NCBI RefSeq assembly: GCF_030161895.1
Contig: NZ_BSVB01000001.1
Coordinates: 2,604,001-2,668,000, forward strand
DNA length: 64,000 nt
Origin: Pseudolysinimonas kribbensis
Lineage (GTDB): Bacteria; Actinomycetota; Actinomycetes; Actinomycetales; Microbacteriaceae
Direction: 5' to 3'
Shown here one piece after another: positions 19,974 through 29,049 of the stretch (its first letter is position 1; each line of letters begins with the position of its first letter). Below the pieces are notes generated by a model. That model worked only from the letters and a program-made list of their open reading frames with translations. It did no database searches and was not told the origin of the DNA. Position numbers and translations under genes: made by a program.

Positions 19974-20914
19974 ATGACCACGATCGATGCGCGTGCCGCG
20001 CAGGCGCGCACACCGTCGCGGGGTCGCGTGCCCCTCCCGAGGCGCCGCCGCCGATTCGACCGGCGCTGGCTCGGGGTCATCCCCGCGGTGATCCTGCTCG
20101 GGGTGCTCTCGTTCTACCCGCTCAGCCAACTGGTGCGGATGAGCGTGAGCGCGGTGACGACGGCGACGCTCGACGCCGACTGGCCTTTATCGGGTTCGGC
20201 AACATCGTCACCGGATGGCAGCAGGGCGACCTGCAGATCGGCATCACCAACACGCTGCTGTTCGTCGTCATCGTCACCGTGCTCGGCCTCGTGGGCGGGC
20301 TCGTCGCGGCGGTGGCGCTGCGCCGCTCCGGGAGGCTGGGCGGCATCCTGCTGGGCCTCATGGTCTTCGTGTGGGCCCTGCCGCCGGTCGTCAACGGCAG
20401 CGTCTGGAAGTTCCTTCTCGGCGACGCCGGGCTGTTCAACACGATGCTGCACACGGTCGGCCTGCCGTCGATCCCCTTCCTGTTCGACGAGCACTTCGCG
20501 CTCGTCTCGATCGCGCTCGTGAACTCGTGGGCGATCATCCCGTTCAACGCGCTCGTGTTCCGCGCCTCGATCCTCGGCATCCCGGATGAGATCTTCGAGG
20601 CCGCCCAGATCGACGGCGCCCGCCCGTGGCAGGAGCTGCGCTACGTGTTGCTGCCCGCCGTGCGGCCGACGAGCCTCGTGCTCGCGGTGCTGACGATCGT
20701 GTACGCGTTCCGCAGCTTCGACTTCATCTACGTCATGACCTACGGCGGGCCGGGCAAGGCCACGAACACACTGCCGTTCCTCGGCTACCTGCAGGCGTTC
20801 GTGCGCAACGACTACGGGCTCGGATCCTCGACCGCGGTGCTCGCGGCGATCTTCGTGCTGGTTCTGGCCATCGTCTACGCGCGCAGTGTGCGCCGAGAGG
20901 AGCTCGAGTCATGA
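19974..20914 (+). CDS. Carbohydrate ABC permease, MalF-like (frameshifted near 20185)
   Basis: Integral membrane permease of the CUT1 sugar ABC type. After repair it is 313 aa with six helices (LGVIPAVILLGVLSFYPLSQL first). The EAA loop is seen as EIFEAAQIDGARPWQELRYVLLPAVRPT, which docks the ATPase. The frame is lost at the C pair 20184-20185; one C restores DWPFIGFGNIVTGWQQGDLQ. The stop overlaps the ATG of the second permease (ATGA at 20911). It is preceded by GAGGAGG. It works with the binding protein and partner permease; no ATPase gene is present in the operon. Confidence 0.88.
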
Positions 20915-21789
20915 GCGCCGTCGCCGTGTCGCGCGTCACCGAGACCGCCACCGCCACCCGTCGCCGGCCGCGCAACCCGCGGGGTCGCTCGGGGCCGGTC
21001 GCGATCATCCTGCAGGTGCTGCTGTTCGTGATGTACGGCATCCCGATCCTGTGGATCCTGCTCACCTCGATCAAGAGCTCCGACGAGGTCATCGGCACCC
21101 AGGCCTCGATCATCTTCACGCCCACGCTCGACGCCTACGTGCGGGCGTTCGAGGGTCAGGATCTGTGGCCGGCTCTCGCGCAGTCGCTCATCATCTCGAC
21201 ATCCACGATGGTGCTCGTGCTGGCCGTCGCGATCCCGTGCGCGTACGCGCTGGCGCGGGTCGGCGGGCGGTGGGTGACGATCGCGCTCGCGCTGCTGATC
21301 GTGCTGCAGATGATGCCGCAGACCGCCACCGTCATCCCGCTCTTCCAGATCTTCGGCTCGTGGGGGCTGCTCGACAGCACGTCCGGGCTCGTGCTCGCGG
21401 ATGCCGCGCTGCTGACGCCGTTCGCGATCGTGCTGCTGCGGCCGTTCTTCCGCGCGGTGCCGATCGCGCTCGAGGAGTCGGCATCCATCGACGGCGCCGG
21501 CATCGTGCGCCGGTTCTTCTCGATCGTGCTGCCGGTGGCGCGGAACGGCGTCGCGACGACGGCGACCCTGGTGTTCCTCATCTGCTGGGGCGAGTTCCTC
21601 TACGCGATCAACTTCCTGCTCTCGCCGGGCACCTACCCGCTGAGCGCGCTGCTCGCGCAGCAGGTCTCGGCGTTCGGCATCGACTGGCCGGCGCTCATGG
21701 CGCTGTCGGTCATCACGTCGATCCCGATCCTCATCCTCTTCGCCGCCACCTACCGCCTGCTCCGCGAGGGCTCACGGTCGGCGCGGTGA
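20911..21789 (+). CDS. Carbohydrate ABC permease, MalG-like
   Basis: 292 aa, intact, with six membrane helices. The N-terminal helix is VAIILQVLLFVMYGIPILWILL, and the EAA loop ALEESASIDGAGIVRRFFSI near residue 190 binds the ATPase. The sixth helix ends before a short basic tail. It is the second permease of the heterodimer, translationally coupled to the first through ATGA. CUT1 systems in actinobacteria often share one ATPase (MsiK type) encoded elsewhere, which fits the absence of one here (inference). Confidence 0.9.
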   Translation: MSAVAVSRVTETATATRRRPRNPRGRSGPVAIILQVLLFVMYGIPILWILLTSIKSSDEVIGTQASIIFTPTLDAYVRAFEGQDLWPALAQSLIISTSTMVLVLAVAIPCAYALARVGGRWVTIALALLIVLQMMPQTATVIPLFQIFGSWGLLDSTSGLVLADAALLTPFAIVLLRPFFRAVPIALEESASIDGAGIVRRFFSIVLPVARNGVATTATLVFLICWGEFLYAINFLLSPGTYPLSALLAQQVSAFGIDWPALMALSVITSIPILILFAATYRLLREGSRSAR

Positions 21790-21843
21790 AGTGACCCGGC
21801 GCTGACCGCGACGCCTTCTGCCCGAACGATCAGAGAACTGCGA

Positions 21844-23768
21844 ATGACCGACACTTCTGCCACCACTCTCGCCGGCCACGGCCGCCCCATCGCGCCGTCG
21901 CGCGGCGTCCTGCGCCCGCTCGGCCTCGATGAGGTGACGATCACCGGCGGCTTCTGGGGCGACCGGCAGCGGGTGAACGGCACGGCGCTCATCCAGCACT
22001 GCGAGGAGTGGGTCGAGCGCATCGGCTGGGCGGGCAACTTCGACGCGGCCGTCGAGGGCCGGATGCCGGGGCGCACACCGGCAAGTCGTTCGCCGACTCC
22101 GACGTCTACAAGCTGATGGAGGCCATGGCCTGGGAGATCGGCCGCACCGGCGACGCGGAGATGGACGGCCGCTTCCGCGCGCTGACCGCCCGCATCGCCC
22201 GCGCGCAGGAGCCGGACGGCTACCTCAACACCAATTTCGGCCGCCCCGGACAGGCCCCGCGGTACAGCGACCTCGAGTGGGGGCACGAGCTCTACAGCTA
22301 CGGCCACCTGATCCAGGCCGGCATCGCGCGCGCCCGCACCACCGGCGAGGACGAGTTCGTGCAGATCGTGCGCCGGGTCGCCGATCACGTGTGCGAGGCG
22401 TTCGGGCCGGACGGCATCCAGAGCGTCGACGGGCACCCCGAGATCGAGGTCGCGCTCGCCGAGTGGTCGCGCTACACGGGCGACCCGAAGTACCTCGCGC
22501 AGGCGCGGCTGTTCATCGAGCGCCGCGGTCACGGGGTGCTGGGCGACATCGAGTTCGGCCGCAGCTACTTCCAGGACGACGTTCCGGTGCGGGAGGCGAC
22601 CGTGCTGCGCGGGCACGCGGTGCGGGCCCTGTATCTGACGGCCGGAGCGGTGGATGTCGCGGTCGAGGACGACGACGCGGAGCTGCTCGACATCCTGCGC
22701 TCCCAGATGTCGACCACGGTCGCCCGCCGCACCTACCTGACGGGCGGCATGGGCGCGCACCACGAGGGCGAGTCGTTCGGCCTCGACCACGAGCTGCCGC
22801 CGGACCGCTCCTACTCCGAGACCTGCGCCGGCATCGCGTCGATCATGGTGCATCACCGGATGCTGCTGGCGACGGGCGAGGAGGGCTACGGCGACCTGGT
22901 CGAGCGCATGCTCTTCAACGTCGTGGCCGCGTCGCCCGCCGAGGACGGCCGCTCGTTCTTCTACACGAACACGCTGCACCAGCGCGAGCCCGGCGCCGTG
23001 CCGCCGCCCGACGTCGCGTCGCCGCGCGCGTCGTCGAGCCTCCGGGCTCCGTGGTTCAACGTCTCGTGCTGCCCGACGAACGTCGCGCGCACGTTCGCCT
23101 CGCTCGGCGCGTACCTCGCCTCGGTGACGGACGACGGCATCCAGCTGCACCAGTACGCCCCCGCGATGATCGCGACCGCCCTCGGCGATGGCTCGGCCGT
23201 GGCGCTGCACGTCGACACGGACTACCCGCGCACGGGATCGATCCGCGTGACCGTCGACGAGACCCGCGAGGAGCCGTGGGCGCTGACCCTGCGGGTGCCG
23301 GCGTGGGCCGAGGGCGCGACCGTCGCGGTCGCCGGCTCGGACGCGGTCGCGGTGCCGACCGGGGCGCACGTCGTCGAGCGGTCGTGGGCCGCCGGCGACG
23401 TCGTCGAGCTCGAGCTGCCGATGCAGCCGCGCTGGACGCGCCCCGACCCGCGCGTGGATGCCGTCCGCGGCTCCGTCGCCGTGGAGCGCGGTCCGCTCGT
23501 GATGGCCCTCGAGTCGGTCGACCTCGGCACGTCGGTCAACGACGTGATCGTCCGCTCGGACCAGCCGCTCGTCGACCACCCGGCCCAGTTCGACGGCGAG
23601 GTCTCGGTGACGGTGGTGCCGGAGGCCGTGGCCGACGCGCCCTGGCCGTACGCGAACCCGGCCCCGTCACGCTCGGCCGGGGACGCCCGGTCGGTGAAGC
23701 TGATCCCGTACTACCGCTGGGCCCGCCGCGGTCCCTCGACGATGCGGGTGTGGCTGCCGGAGGTGTAG
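21844..23768 (+). CDS. GH127 beta-L-arabinofuranosidase-like enzyme (frameshifted near 22069)
   Basis: Glycoside hydrolase family 127 (DUF1680): (alpha/alpha)6 barrel plus C-terminal beta domains, releasing beta-L-arabinofuranosyl residues. Repaired length is 641 aa. The zinc and nucleophile site of the characterised bifidobacterial enzyme is recognisable: the Glu-Thr-Cys in SYSETCAGIAS and the Cys-Cys pair in FNVSCCPTNVAR. No signal peptide is seen, so it acts in the cytoplasm on imported oligosaccharide. One G is missing in the run 22068-22071; restoring it gives RMPGAHTGKSFADSDVYKLM. It is the last gene of the LacI-controlled operon, 54 bases after the second permease. Confidence 0.88.
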
Positions 23769-23807
23769 CCCGCGCGATGTCACCGGCGGTGCGTACCGTC
23801 GGTGACC

Positions 23808-25100
23808 ATGGCCGGAACGCAGAGCGTGACCGCCCGGCTGGCGCCGTTCGTCGGCCTGCTGGTCGTGCTCGGCCTGGCGGACTCCGTCACGGCGTCGTTC
23901 CTGGTGCTGTACTTCACGTCGGGCCTCGGTCTCTCGTCGATCGAGACCGGAGTGGCGACGTCGGCCTCGACCCTGAGCGGGATCGCGCTGACGCTGCTGG
24001 CGGGGCGGATCGTCGACCGCCGCGTCAGCCGCGTCCCGCTCGTCGTCGCGCTGCTGATCGCGGCGGCGGGCTTCATCGCGCTGGCCGCAGCATCGGGCTT
24101 CGTGCCGGTGCTGCTCGGGGTGCTGCTGGCGGGCGCCAGCGCCGTGGGCTTTCCGCAGGTCTTCGCCCTCGAGCGCGCGTCGGCGACCTCGCCCGGAAGC
24201 GGGATGGCGACCGGCGCGCTCCGAGCGGGATGGTCGCTGGCGTGGGCGCTCGGCCCGCTCGCCGCGAGCGTCATCGTCGCCGCGGTCGGCTACCGCTGGC
24301 TGTTCATCGTCGGCGGCATCCTCCTCGGGGTCGGCGCCCTCGTGACGGTCGGGCTGAGGTTGCGCCGTCCGAGCGCTGCGCAGAACCCGGATGCGCGGCC
24401 GGCCGTGGGCGGGGCGGCATCCGGTGCGTCCATCCGCCGACCGGGAACGCGCCTGACGATCGCGGCCGTCGCCGTCTTCCACCTCGCGATGTTCGTGGGG
24501 TCGTTCGCGCTGCCGCTGCTGCTCACCGGACCGGCTCACGCCGATCCGGTGTGGGTCGGCGTCACGTTCGGCGTCTGCGCCGCCGTCGAGGTGCCGGCCG
24601 CGTTCCTCGGCAGCCGGCTGATCCGCAACCGGGGCACGTCGTGGATCCTCGTCGCCTGCTCCCTCCTCTTCACGCTCTACTTCGTGGTGCTGGCCGCGAC
24701 CCCGAGCATCGGGGTGATCGTCGCCGCACAGCTGCTGCGCGGCGTCGCACTCGCCGTGACGGGCGTCGCGGGCATCGAGGCCCTGCGCGAACTGATGGCG
24801 CCCCGCGTGGCGGCGGCCGCAGCCGCGTTCGCGAACGCCCTCGCGGTCGGCTCCCTCCTCGCAGGGATCGGCGCGGGCACGGCGGTGCAGCTGACCGGAC
24901 CGCGCGTCACCACGGCCGTCGCCGGCGGCCTGACCGTCGTGGCCGCCGCCCTCCTGGTGGGCGCCGCACGCCGCCGCCGCCGAGCCGCCGCTCCGGACGC
25001 GGAGGTGGATGTGGCGGCCGGGGAGTGCCCTAGCTTCGCGCGTGCCGATGGGATTCCACGCCTCCCGAGCGCGGTAGCGTCACGTCGACCGCCCCCGTAG
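23808..25100 (+). CDS. MFS transporter overlapping the tRNA
   Basis: 430 aa with about twelve helices (APFVGLLVVLGLADSVTASF first). The helix 2-3 loop holds a degenerate MFS motif (AGRIVDRRVSR). It resembles sugar-efflux or general MFS permeases; the substrate is unknown, though it may export metabolites of the adjacent sugar pathway. After the last helix a low-conservation tail (from VDVAAGECPSFARADG onward) runs to a TAG formed by bases 8-10 of the tRNA, so the gene and the tRNA overlap by ten bases. The tail may be an accident of reading into the tRNA leader. The start is ATG at 23808, 39 bases after the GH127 stop. Confidence 0.78.
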   Translation: MAGTQSVTARLAPFVGLLVVLGLADSVTASFLVLYFTSGLGLSSIETGVATSASTLSGIALTLLAGRIVDRRVSRVPLVVALLIAAAGFIALAAASGFVPVLLGVLLAGASAVGFPQVFALERASATSPGSGMATGALRAGWSLAWALGPLAASVIVAAVGYRWLFIVGGILLGVGALVTVGLRLRRPSAAQNPDARPAVGGAASGASIRRPGTRLTIAAVAVFHLAMFVGSFALPLLLTGPAHADPVWVGVTFGVCAAVEVPAAFLGSRLIRNRGTSWILVACSLLFTLYFVVLAATPSIGVIVAAQLLRGVALAVTGVAGIEALRELMAPRVAAAAAAFANALAVGSLLAGIGAGTAVQLTGPRVTTAVAGGLTVVAAALLVGAARRRRRAAAPDAEVDVAAGECPSFARADGIPRLPSAVASRRPPP

Positions 25101-25164
25101 CCCAACCGGCAGAGGCAGCCGACTTAAAATCGGCACAGTCTGGGTTCGAATCCCAGCGGGGGCA
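25091..25164 (+). tRNA. tRNA with anticodon UAA (Leu-type decoding, class I variable arm)
   Basis: The acceptor stem GCCCCCG (25091-25097) pairs with CGGGGGC (25157-25163), with A as discriminator; CCA is not encoded. The anticodon stem GCCGA/TCGGC encloses the loop CTTAAAA with TAA at 25125-25127. The T arm is CTGGG-TTCGAAT-CCCAG. The D arm is short (GCC/GGC). The variable region is only five bases (ACAGT), unlike the long arm of ordinary bacterial tRNA-Leu, so its charging identity is open. Its 3' half is partly duplicated at 26743-26754, marking an island. Confidence 0.85.
25148..25159 (+). repeat. Candidate attachment site, left (tRNA 3' part)
   Basis: GAATCCCAGCGG inside the T arm and acceptor of the tRNA; 11 of 12 bases recur at 26743-26754. 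Confidence 0.4.
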
Positions 25165-25222
25165 CGTCCGCGACCCCCGCGCGCCGGCCGACGTGTGCTG
25201 CGAACCGGACGAGGAGTTGGCG

Positions 25223-26646
25223 TCAGGCCGGCCCCAGCTCGCTTGATCGAGTGGCCATCGGCTCGTTCCCTTCGTCCTGGGAAGACAGCGCGGCCGAGGG
25301 CAGATCGCTCCTGACCTTCTTCTCGATTTCGACCTCGTCCGGTCGACGCAACCGGGGCGGTGCGGCCGACCAGTCCTTGAGGCGTTGACCGATCATTTCG
25401 TAGCTCGACATGACCGCGTCCACCACGGAGTCGATGAACCCGTTCCGGCCGGAGGAGCGTGCGGTGCCCATCTTGCCCAGGTAGGTGACCGTGAAGGACT
25501 TCAGCTCCTTCGTCGGGTCGGCGATCAGCGTCGCAGGGTTCGCCCGTGCGACGCCGAGCAATTCCGCAGTTCCGGCTCGCTGACGGGCGACGAACGCCTC
25601 GACGCGGAGGAGTCGGGCGAGTCCTTCAGCTGTCGCAGCATCCAATTGACCCGTGTCGTCGCCCTCCCGTCGGTCGGTGCTGTGAGGTCGAAGGAGCAGG
25701 TCACCTGTCCCGCGCGAAGATCGGCGGTCACGGTGAGCGGCGAGACGGTGTTCGGGATGCGGACCTGGCCGCGCAGGACGCCGTCGGTTACGAGCATGTT
25801 CGTCAGCGCCGTCGTCCGCAGCACAGGGTCCGTCGTTTCGGCTCGCGAGAGCACCTGGGTGACCTCCGCGCCGAGGCGCTGCCCGAGTTTCAGGGACGCG
25901 AACCGAAGAAGCGCGTCGAATCGGCCCGCGACCTCGGCCGCGTCCTTGTCGGCCTTGCGGAGAGTGCCCGAGGTCACCGCATCCCGAACGGGGACCCAAC
26001 TCGCGCCCATGTCCGAGAACTCCAGAGCCCCGGATTTCGGATGCTCGAGATAGCGGATCAGTTCGCCGAGGATCCAGGCCTGGTCCGGGTCGGCCACCCC
26101 GCGGAACTCCCGTTGCATCACGGCGAGCGTGAGCACCTCGGACCACGAAAGGTGGTACATCGCAACGGACCGGAGCTTGCGGCCATCGACCACCGTCGGG
26201 TGCACGCCGGGCGCGGGCGCGATCTCGTTCGAGATCGTGATGAGGGCGTCGAAGTGGTGTTCACGTGCCACGTCGAGGTAGTTCTCGAGCTGTTCGCGCT
26301 GGAGCTCGTTGGTGCCGGTCTTCACCTCGACGAGGGCTACCCAGACCTTCTTGCCCCACTTGACCCGGATCAGGCCGTCGGGAAAGACCTTCTTCCCGCC
26401 CAGCTCGAACGGCACCTCGATGAACGTCTCCATCGCGCCGGCCGGTGCCCCGAAGGGCGTGGTCACGGCTCGCCCGTATTCGCGAACGGAGTTCATCACG
26501 GCCAGCAGTGCCGACGTCCCTCGCCGTTCTTGCTCCTCGGCTCCATTGATTCCAGAAGTCGGGATGAGGCGGGCGGCGTTCTAGGGCTTCTCTTCGGCCA
26601 TGCGTTGCTCCAAGTCGTTGAGCGTTGCTCGGAGGGTAGCCGCCAT
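25223..26646 (-). pseudogene. PD-(D/E)xK-nuclease-like protein, disrupted by amber codon and frameshift
   Basis: Repaired length would be about 474 aa. The nuclease-like core reads ETFIEVPFELGG, then FPDGLIRV, then VALVEVKTG and QLENYLDVAREHHFDAL, i.e. the D-(x)n-E-x-K plus Gln/Tyr arrangement of PD-(D/E)xK folds. The C-terminal part (FDALLRFASLKLGQ and the rest) is helical and unidentified. From ATG 26646 the frame runs 21 codons to a TAG at 26581-26583, then continues in the same frame as NAARLIPTSGINGAEEQER and onward, so the TAG splits one protein. A CAG to TAG change would explain it. A missing base near 25609 shifts the last third; restoring it joins QLKDSPDS to LRVEAFVARQRAGTAELL. If the TAG is genuine, translation could restart at GTG/ATG near 26500. 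Codon use is less GC-rich than in neighbours. Confidence 0.6.
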
Positions 26647-26715
26647 TGCGTTGCCTTCGCACGCGCGACGCGGTTCGGGTGGGGCCGGGAGCCGATCTGC
26701 TTCGTCGAGACCGCG

Positions 26716-26740
26716 TTCGGGGTCAGAACCGAACCCCGAA
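26716..26740. promoter_or_regulatory. Inverted repeat upstream of the nuclease-like gene
   Basis: TTCGGGGT (26716-26723) and ACCCCGAA (26733-26740) are perfect arms with a 9-base spacer, next to the right candidate attachment repeat. It could be an operator or a recombination-related site. Confidence 0.4.
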
Positions 26741-26742
26741 GT

Positions 26743-26754
26743 GATTCCCAGCGG
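26743..26754 (+). repeat. Candidate attachment site, right
   Basis: GATTCCCAGCGG matches the tRNA segment GAATCCCAGCGG at 11 of 12 positions in the same orientation. Confidence 0.4.
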
Positions 26755-26774
26755 CCGCCATCTACGGTCAGTGG

Positions 26775-27647
26775 ATGGTGCACAGGCCGGGCAGCGGAGG
26801 GAGTTCCGACCCAACGCGCCGCGGATCAGCCGGCGACGCTGAGGAACCCCAGCGCGACCGCACGGTCGGCTCGCTCGACCTGACGCACTGGTACACGCCG
26901 CTCGGTAGGGCCCTGGCGGCGTTCGTTGCCCGGGTCGCTCGGGGGATCGGTGCGCGTCGGGCGCTCGTCGCGATCCTGGTGATCGGCGTCGCCATCGCCA
27001 TCCTGCTCAGCTTCATCGCGTCGCGGATCTACGACGCCGTCACCGAGTCCGACGGGGTCGCCGGGCTCGATCGTCCGCTGCTCGACGTCGCGATCCGCCT
27101 GAGATCGCCGCTGGCGAACTCGATCGTGACGGGCTACACCGACATCGCCGGGCCGATCGGGATGCCGGTGATCGCCGTCGTCGCGATCCTCGTGCTGTCG
27201 CTGCGCCGGAGGTCGTGGACTCCGGCGATCCTCATCGCGGCCGCGGGGCTGGGGTCGCTCGCGATGACGATCGGGGGCAAGGACATCATCGACCGCGACC
27301 GGCCGCCCCTGATCGACGCGGTGCGGCCCTTCGAGTTCTCGCCGTCGTTTCCGAGCGGTCACACGCTGAACGCCACGGTGATCGCGGGCGTCGTCGCCTA
27401 CCTGCTCGTGCTGCGGCAGCAGACACTCGCCGCGAGGACTCTGACGATCGCGGTCGCCGCGGTGTTCGCCGTGTCGATCGGGCTCAGCCGCGTCTACCTC
27501 GGGCATCACTGGTTCACCGACGTACTGGCCGGATGGGCGCTCGGGCTCGCCTGGCTCGCTCTCGTCGTGACGGCGCACCGCCTCTACATCACGGTGCGCG
27601 CCGCCGGGATCCCGCAGGAACCGCCAGGTCCCGGCGCGGGCCGGTAG
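26775..27647 (+). CDS. PAP2-family membrane phosphatase
   Basis: 290 aa with an N-terminal polar tail and about six helices. The three phosphatase motifs are clear: KDIIDRDRPP (KxxxxxxRP), FPSGHTLNA (PSGH) and SRVYLGHHWFTDVLAGW (SRxxxxxHxxxD). The family removes phosphate from lipid phosphates such as undecaprenyl pyrophosphate or phosphatidic acid, with the active site facing outward. The tail upstream of the first helix (residues 1-50) is weakly conserved in appearance, so a later start such as GTG at 26862 cannot be excluded. It begins 20 bases after the right candidate attachment repeat and is followed by a GC hairpin. Confidence 0.85.
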   Translation: MVHRPGSGGSSDPTRRGSAGDAEEPQRDRTVGSLDLTHWYTPLGRALAAFVARVARGIGARRALVAILVIGVAIAILLSFIASRIYDAVTESDGVAGLDRPLLDVAIRLRSPLANSIVTGYTDIAGPIGMPVIAVVAILVLSLRRRSWTPAILIAAAGLGSLAMTIGGKDIIDRDRPPLIDAVRPFEFSPSFPSGHTLNATVIAGVVAYLLVLRQQTLAARTLTIAVAAVFAVSIGLSRVYLGHHWFTDVLAGWALGLAWLALVVTAHRLYITVRAAGIPQEPPGPGAGR

Positions 27648-27681
27648 AGCCTCGACGCGGGGCGCGCCCGGACATCGGATC

Positions 27682-27697
27682 GCCCCCACTTGGGGGC
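27682..27697. terminator. Hairpin after the PAP2 gene
   Basis: GCCCCCA-CT-TGGGGGC forms a 6-7 bp GC stem with a very small loop, 35 bases after the PAP2 stop. No T run follows, so termination is plausible but not certain. Confidence 0.4.
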
Positions 27698-27782
27698 AGG
27701 CGGATCCGCGGCAAGGCCCGGACGGGCTCCGATCCGCCGGTAGGGTTCTTGGACCGCCCCCTTTGTGCTTGGAGCCCGTCCC

Positions 27783-29030
27783 TTGTTGAAGTCTCTGCTT
27801 TTCCCCTTGGTCGGTGTCTCAGCGGTCGCGGTGGGGGTGCTGGCGCTGTCTGCGCCCGCGTCGGCGGCACCGGCCTGCGTGAGTTCGTGCACGGTGACCG
27901 TGTCGCCGGGGGCGGAATCGACCTGGGCCGTGCCCGCCAACGCGTCCGACGTGTCGGTGGTCGTTGCGGCAGGTGCGGGCGGTGACAGCACCTGGGGCGC
28001 AGCCAACGGGGGCGCCGGAGGGCAGATCACCGTCGACCTGGGAACGCTCTACAACGGCGACACCCTTCACCTGCTCGCGGGTGATCATGGGCAGCGATCC
28101 GACGGTGACATCGGAAGCGGCGGTGGCGGTAGTTACATCGCAACGGCTGCCGGGTTCGTGGTAGTCGCCGGTGGTGGTGGCGGCGGTGGCGCGACCGTCG
28201 ACGGAGGCAGCTCGCCGCTGGGCGGCGCAGGCGGATACTCGACCGCTTCGGCGAATGGCCTCGACGGGACCGACGCGCCCGGATTCCACGCGGCCGGCAC
28301 CGGTGCCGTCGGCTCGACCCCGGGTCAGCCCAGCACGACTCCCGACGTGATCGTCCGGGGCTCCGCGGGCACTGTCGCATCGGTCGCGTCCGACGGCACG
28401 ATCACGCCGGGCGTCGGCGGCAGCCCGTCTGCCGCTTACCCCGCGGCTCAGGGCGGCGGGGGCTATGCCGGCGGCGGTGGCGGCGGATCCTCCAACAACC
28501 TCGCCCAGTACCCCGACGAAGAAGCCGGAGCCGGCGGCGGAGGGTCGGGCTACCTAGCCGCGGGGCTGGATGCCGTGTCGACCGCCGCGAACGCGGGCGC
28601 CGGGTCGATCACGATCACCTACTCGCTTCAACCGACGATCAGCGCCCCCTCGACCACGGTCGTGACGGGGTCGAAGGCGACCACGACGGTCGGAACTCTT
28701 GCCCCGGGCACGGAGTTCGCAATCCGGCTCGCACAGACGCAGGCCCAGCTGGGTACCGGCACCATCGACGTCGCCGGCGACCCCGCCACGGTGACGTTCA
28801 CGATGCCGTCGGTTCCGGCGGGCGACTACACGCTCGAGCTCGTCGTCGGCGGTTCGACCGTCGCAACGAGCGACCCGTTCGCCGTCACCGTCGCCGTGCA
28901 GCCGGCGAGCACCGGTGCGAAGACCCTGCCCGCAACGGGCGTCGACGACGTCGCGGCGCTGCTCGCGCTCGCGGTGTTGCTGATGGGTGCCGGCGTCGCG
29001 TTCGTGGCGCTGCGGCGTCGACGGGCCTGA
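27783..29030 (+). CDS. LPxTG-type cell-wall-anchored glycine-rich surface protein
   Basis: About 415 aa with a signal peptide (LLKSLLFPLVGVSAVAVGVL, cleavage after APASA), a glycine-rich domain (runs such as VVVAGGGGGGGATV and GGGGYAGGGGGGSSN, about residues 85-250), and an Ig-like or beta-rich segment (STTVVTGSKATTTVGTL). The C-terminus is a complete sortase signal: LPATG, a hydrophobic helix (VAALLALAVLLMGAGVAFVAL) and RRRRA. A sortase elsewhere would link it to peptidoglycan. The start is TTG at 27783, 8 bases after GGAG; an in-frame GTG at 27765 is the alternative. The glycine-rich part resembles the Gly_rich domain of bacterial surface proteins; ligand unknown. Confidence 0.82.
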   Translation: MLKSLLFPLVGVSAVAVGVLALSAPASAAPACVSSCTVTVSPGAESTWAVPANASDVSVVVAAGAGGDSTWGAANGGAGGQITVDLGTLYNGDTLHLLAGDHGQRSDGDIGSGGGGSYIATAAGFVVVAGGGGGGGATVDGGSSPLGGAGGYSTASANGLDGTDAPGFHAAGTGAVGSTPGQPSTTPDVIVRGSAGTVASVASDGTITPGVGGSPSAAYPAAQGGGGYAGGGGGGSSNNLAQYPDEEAGAGGGGSGYLAAGLDAVSTAANAGAGSITITYSLQPTISAPSTTVVTGSKATTTVGTLAPGTEFAIRLAQTQAQLGTGTIDVAGDPATVTFTMPSVPAGDYTLELVVGGSTVATSDPFAVTVAVQPASTGAKTLPATGVDDVAALLALAVLLMGAGVAFVALRRRRA

Positions 29031-29049
29031 CGCCGCCGGCGCAGGTCGG

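Larger units (their letters stand above)
25148..26754. mobile_element. Candidate small tRNA-associated genomic island
   Basis: The segment lies between the tRNA 3' end and a near copy of the same 12 bases. Its base composition is visibly less GC-rich than the flanks, and it holds one disrupted nuclease-like gene and an inverted repeat. No integrase is visible, so it would be a remnant or a passively moved unit. The assignment is inference from the repeat, composition and position. Confidence 0.4.

Noticed and set aside
27682..27697. Riboswitch or structured RNA at the PAP2/LPATG gap
   Set aside because: Only one short GC hairpin is seen, with no extended conserved fold recognisable.
28000..28600. 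PE_PGRS-like protein
   Set aside because: Glycine runs are present but there is no PE domain; it has a signal peptide and LPATG tail, so it is a sortase-anchored glycine-rich protein.
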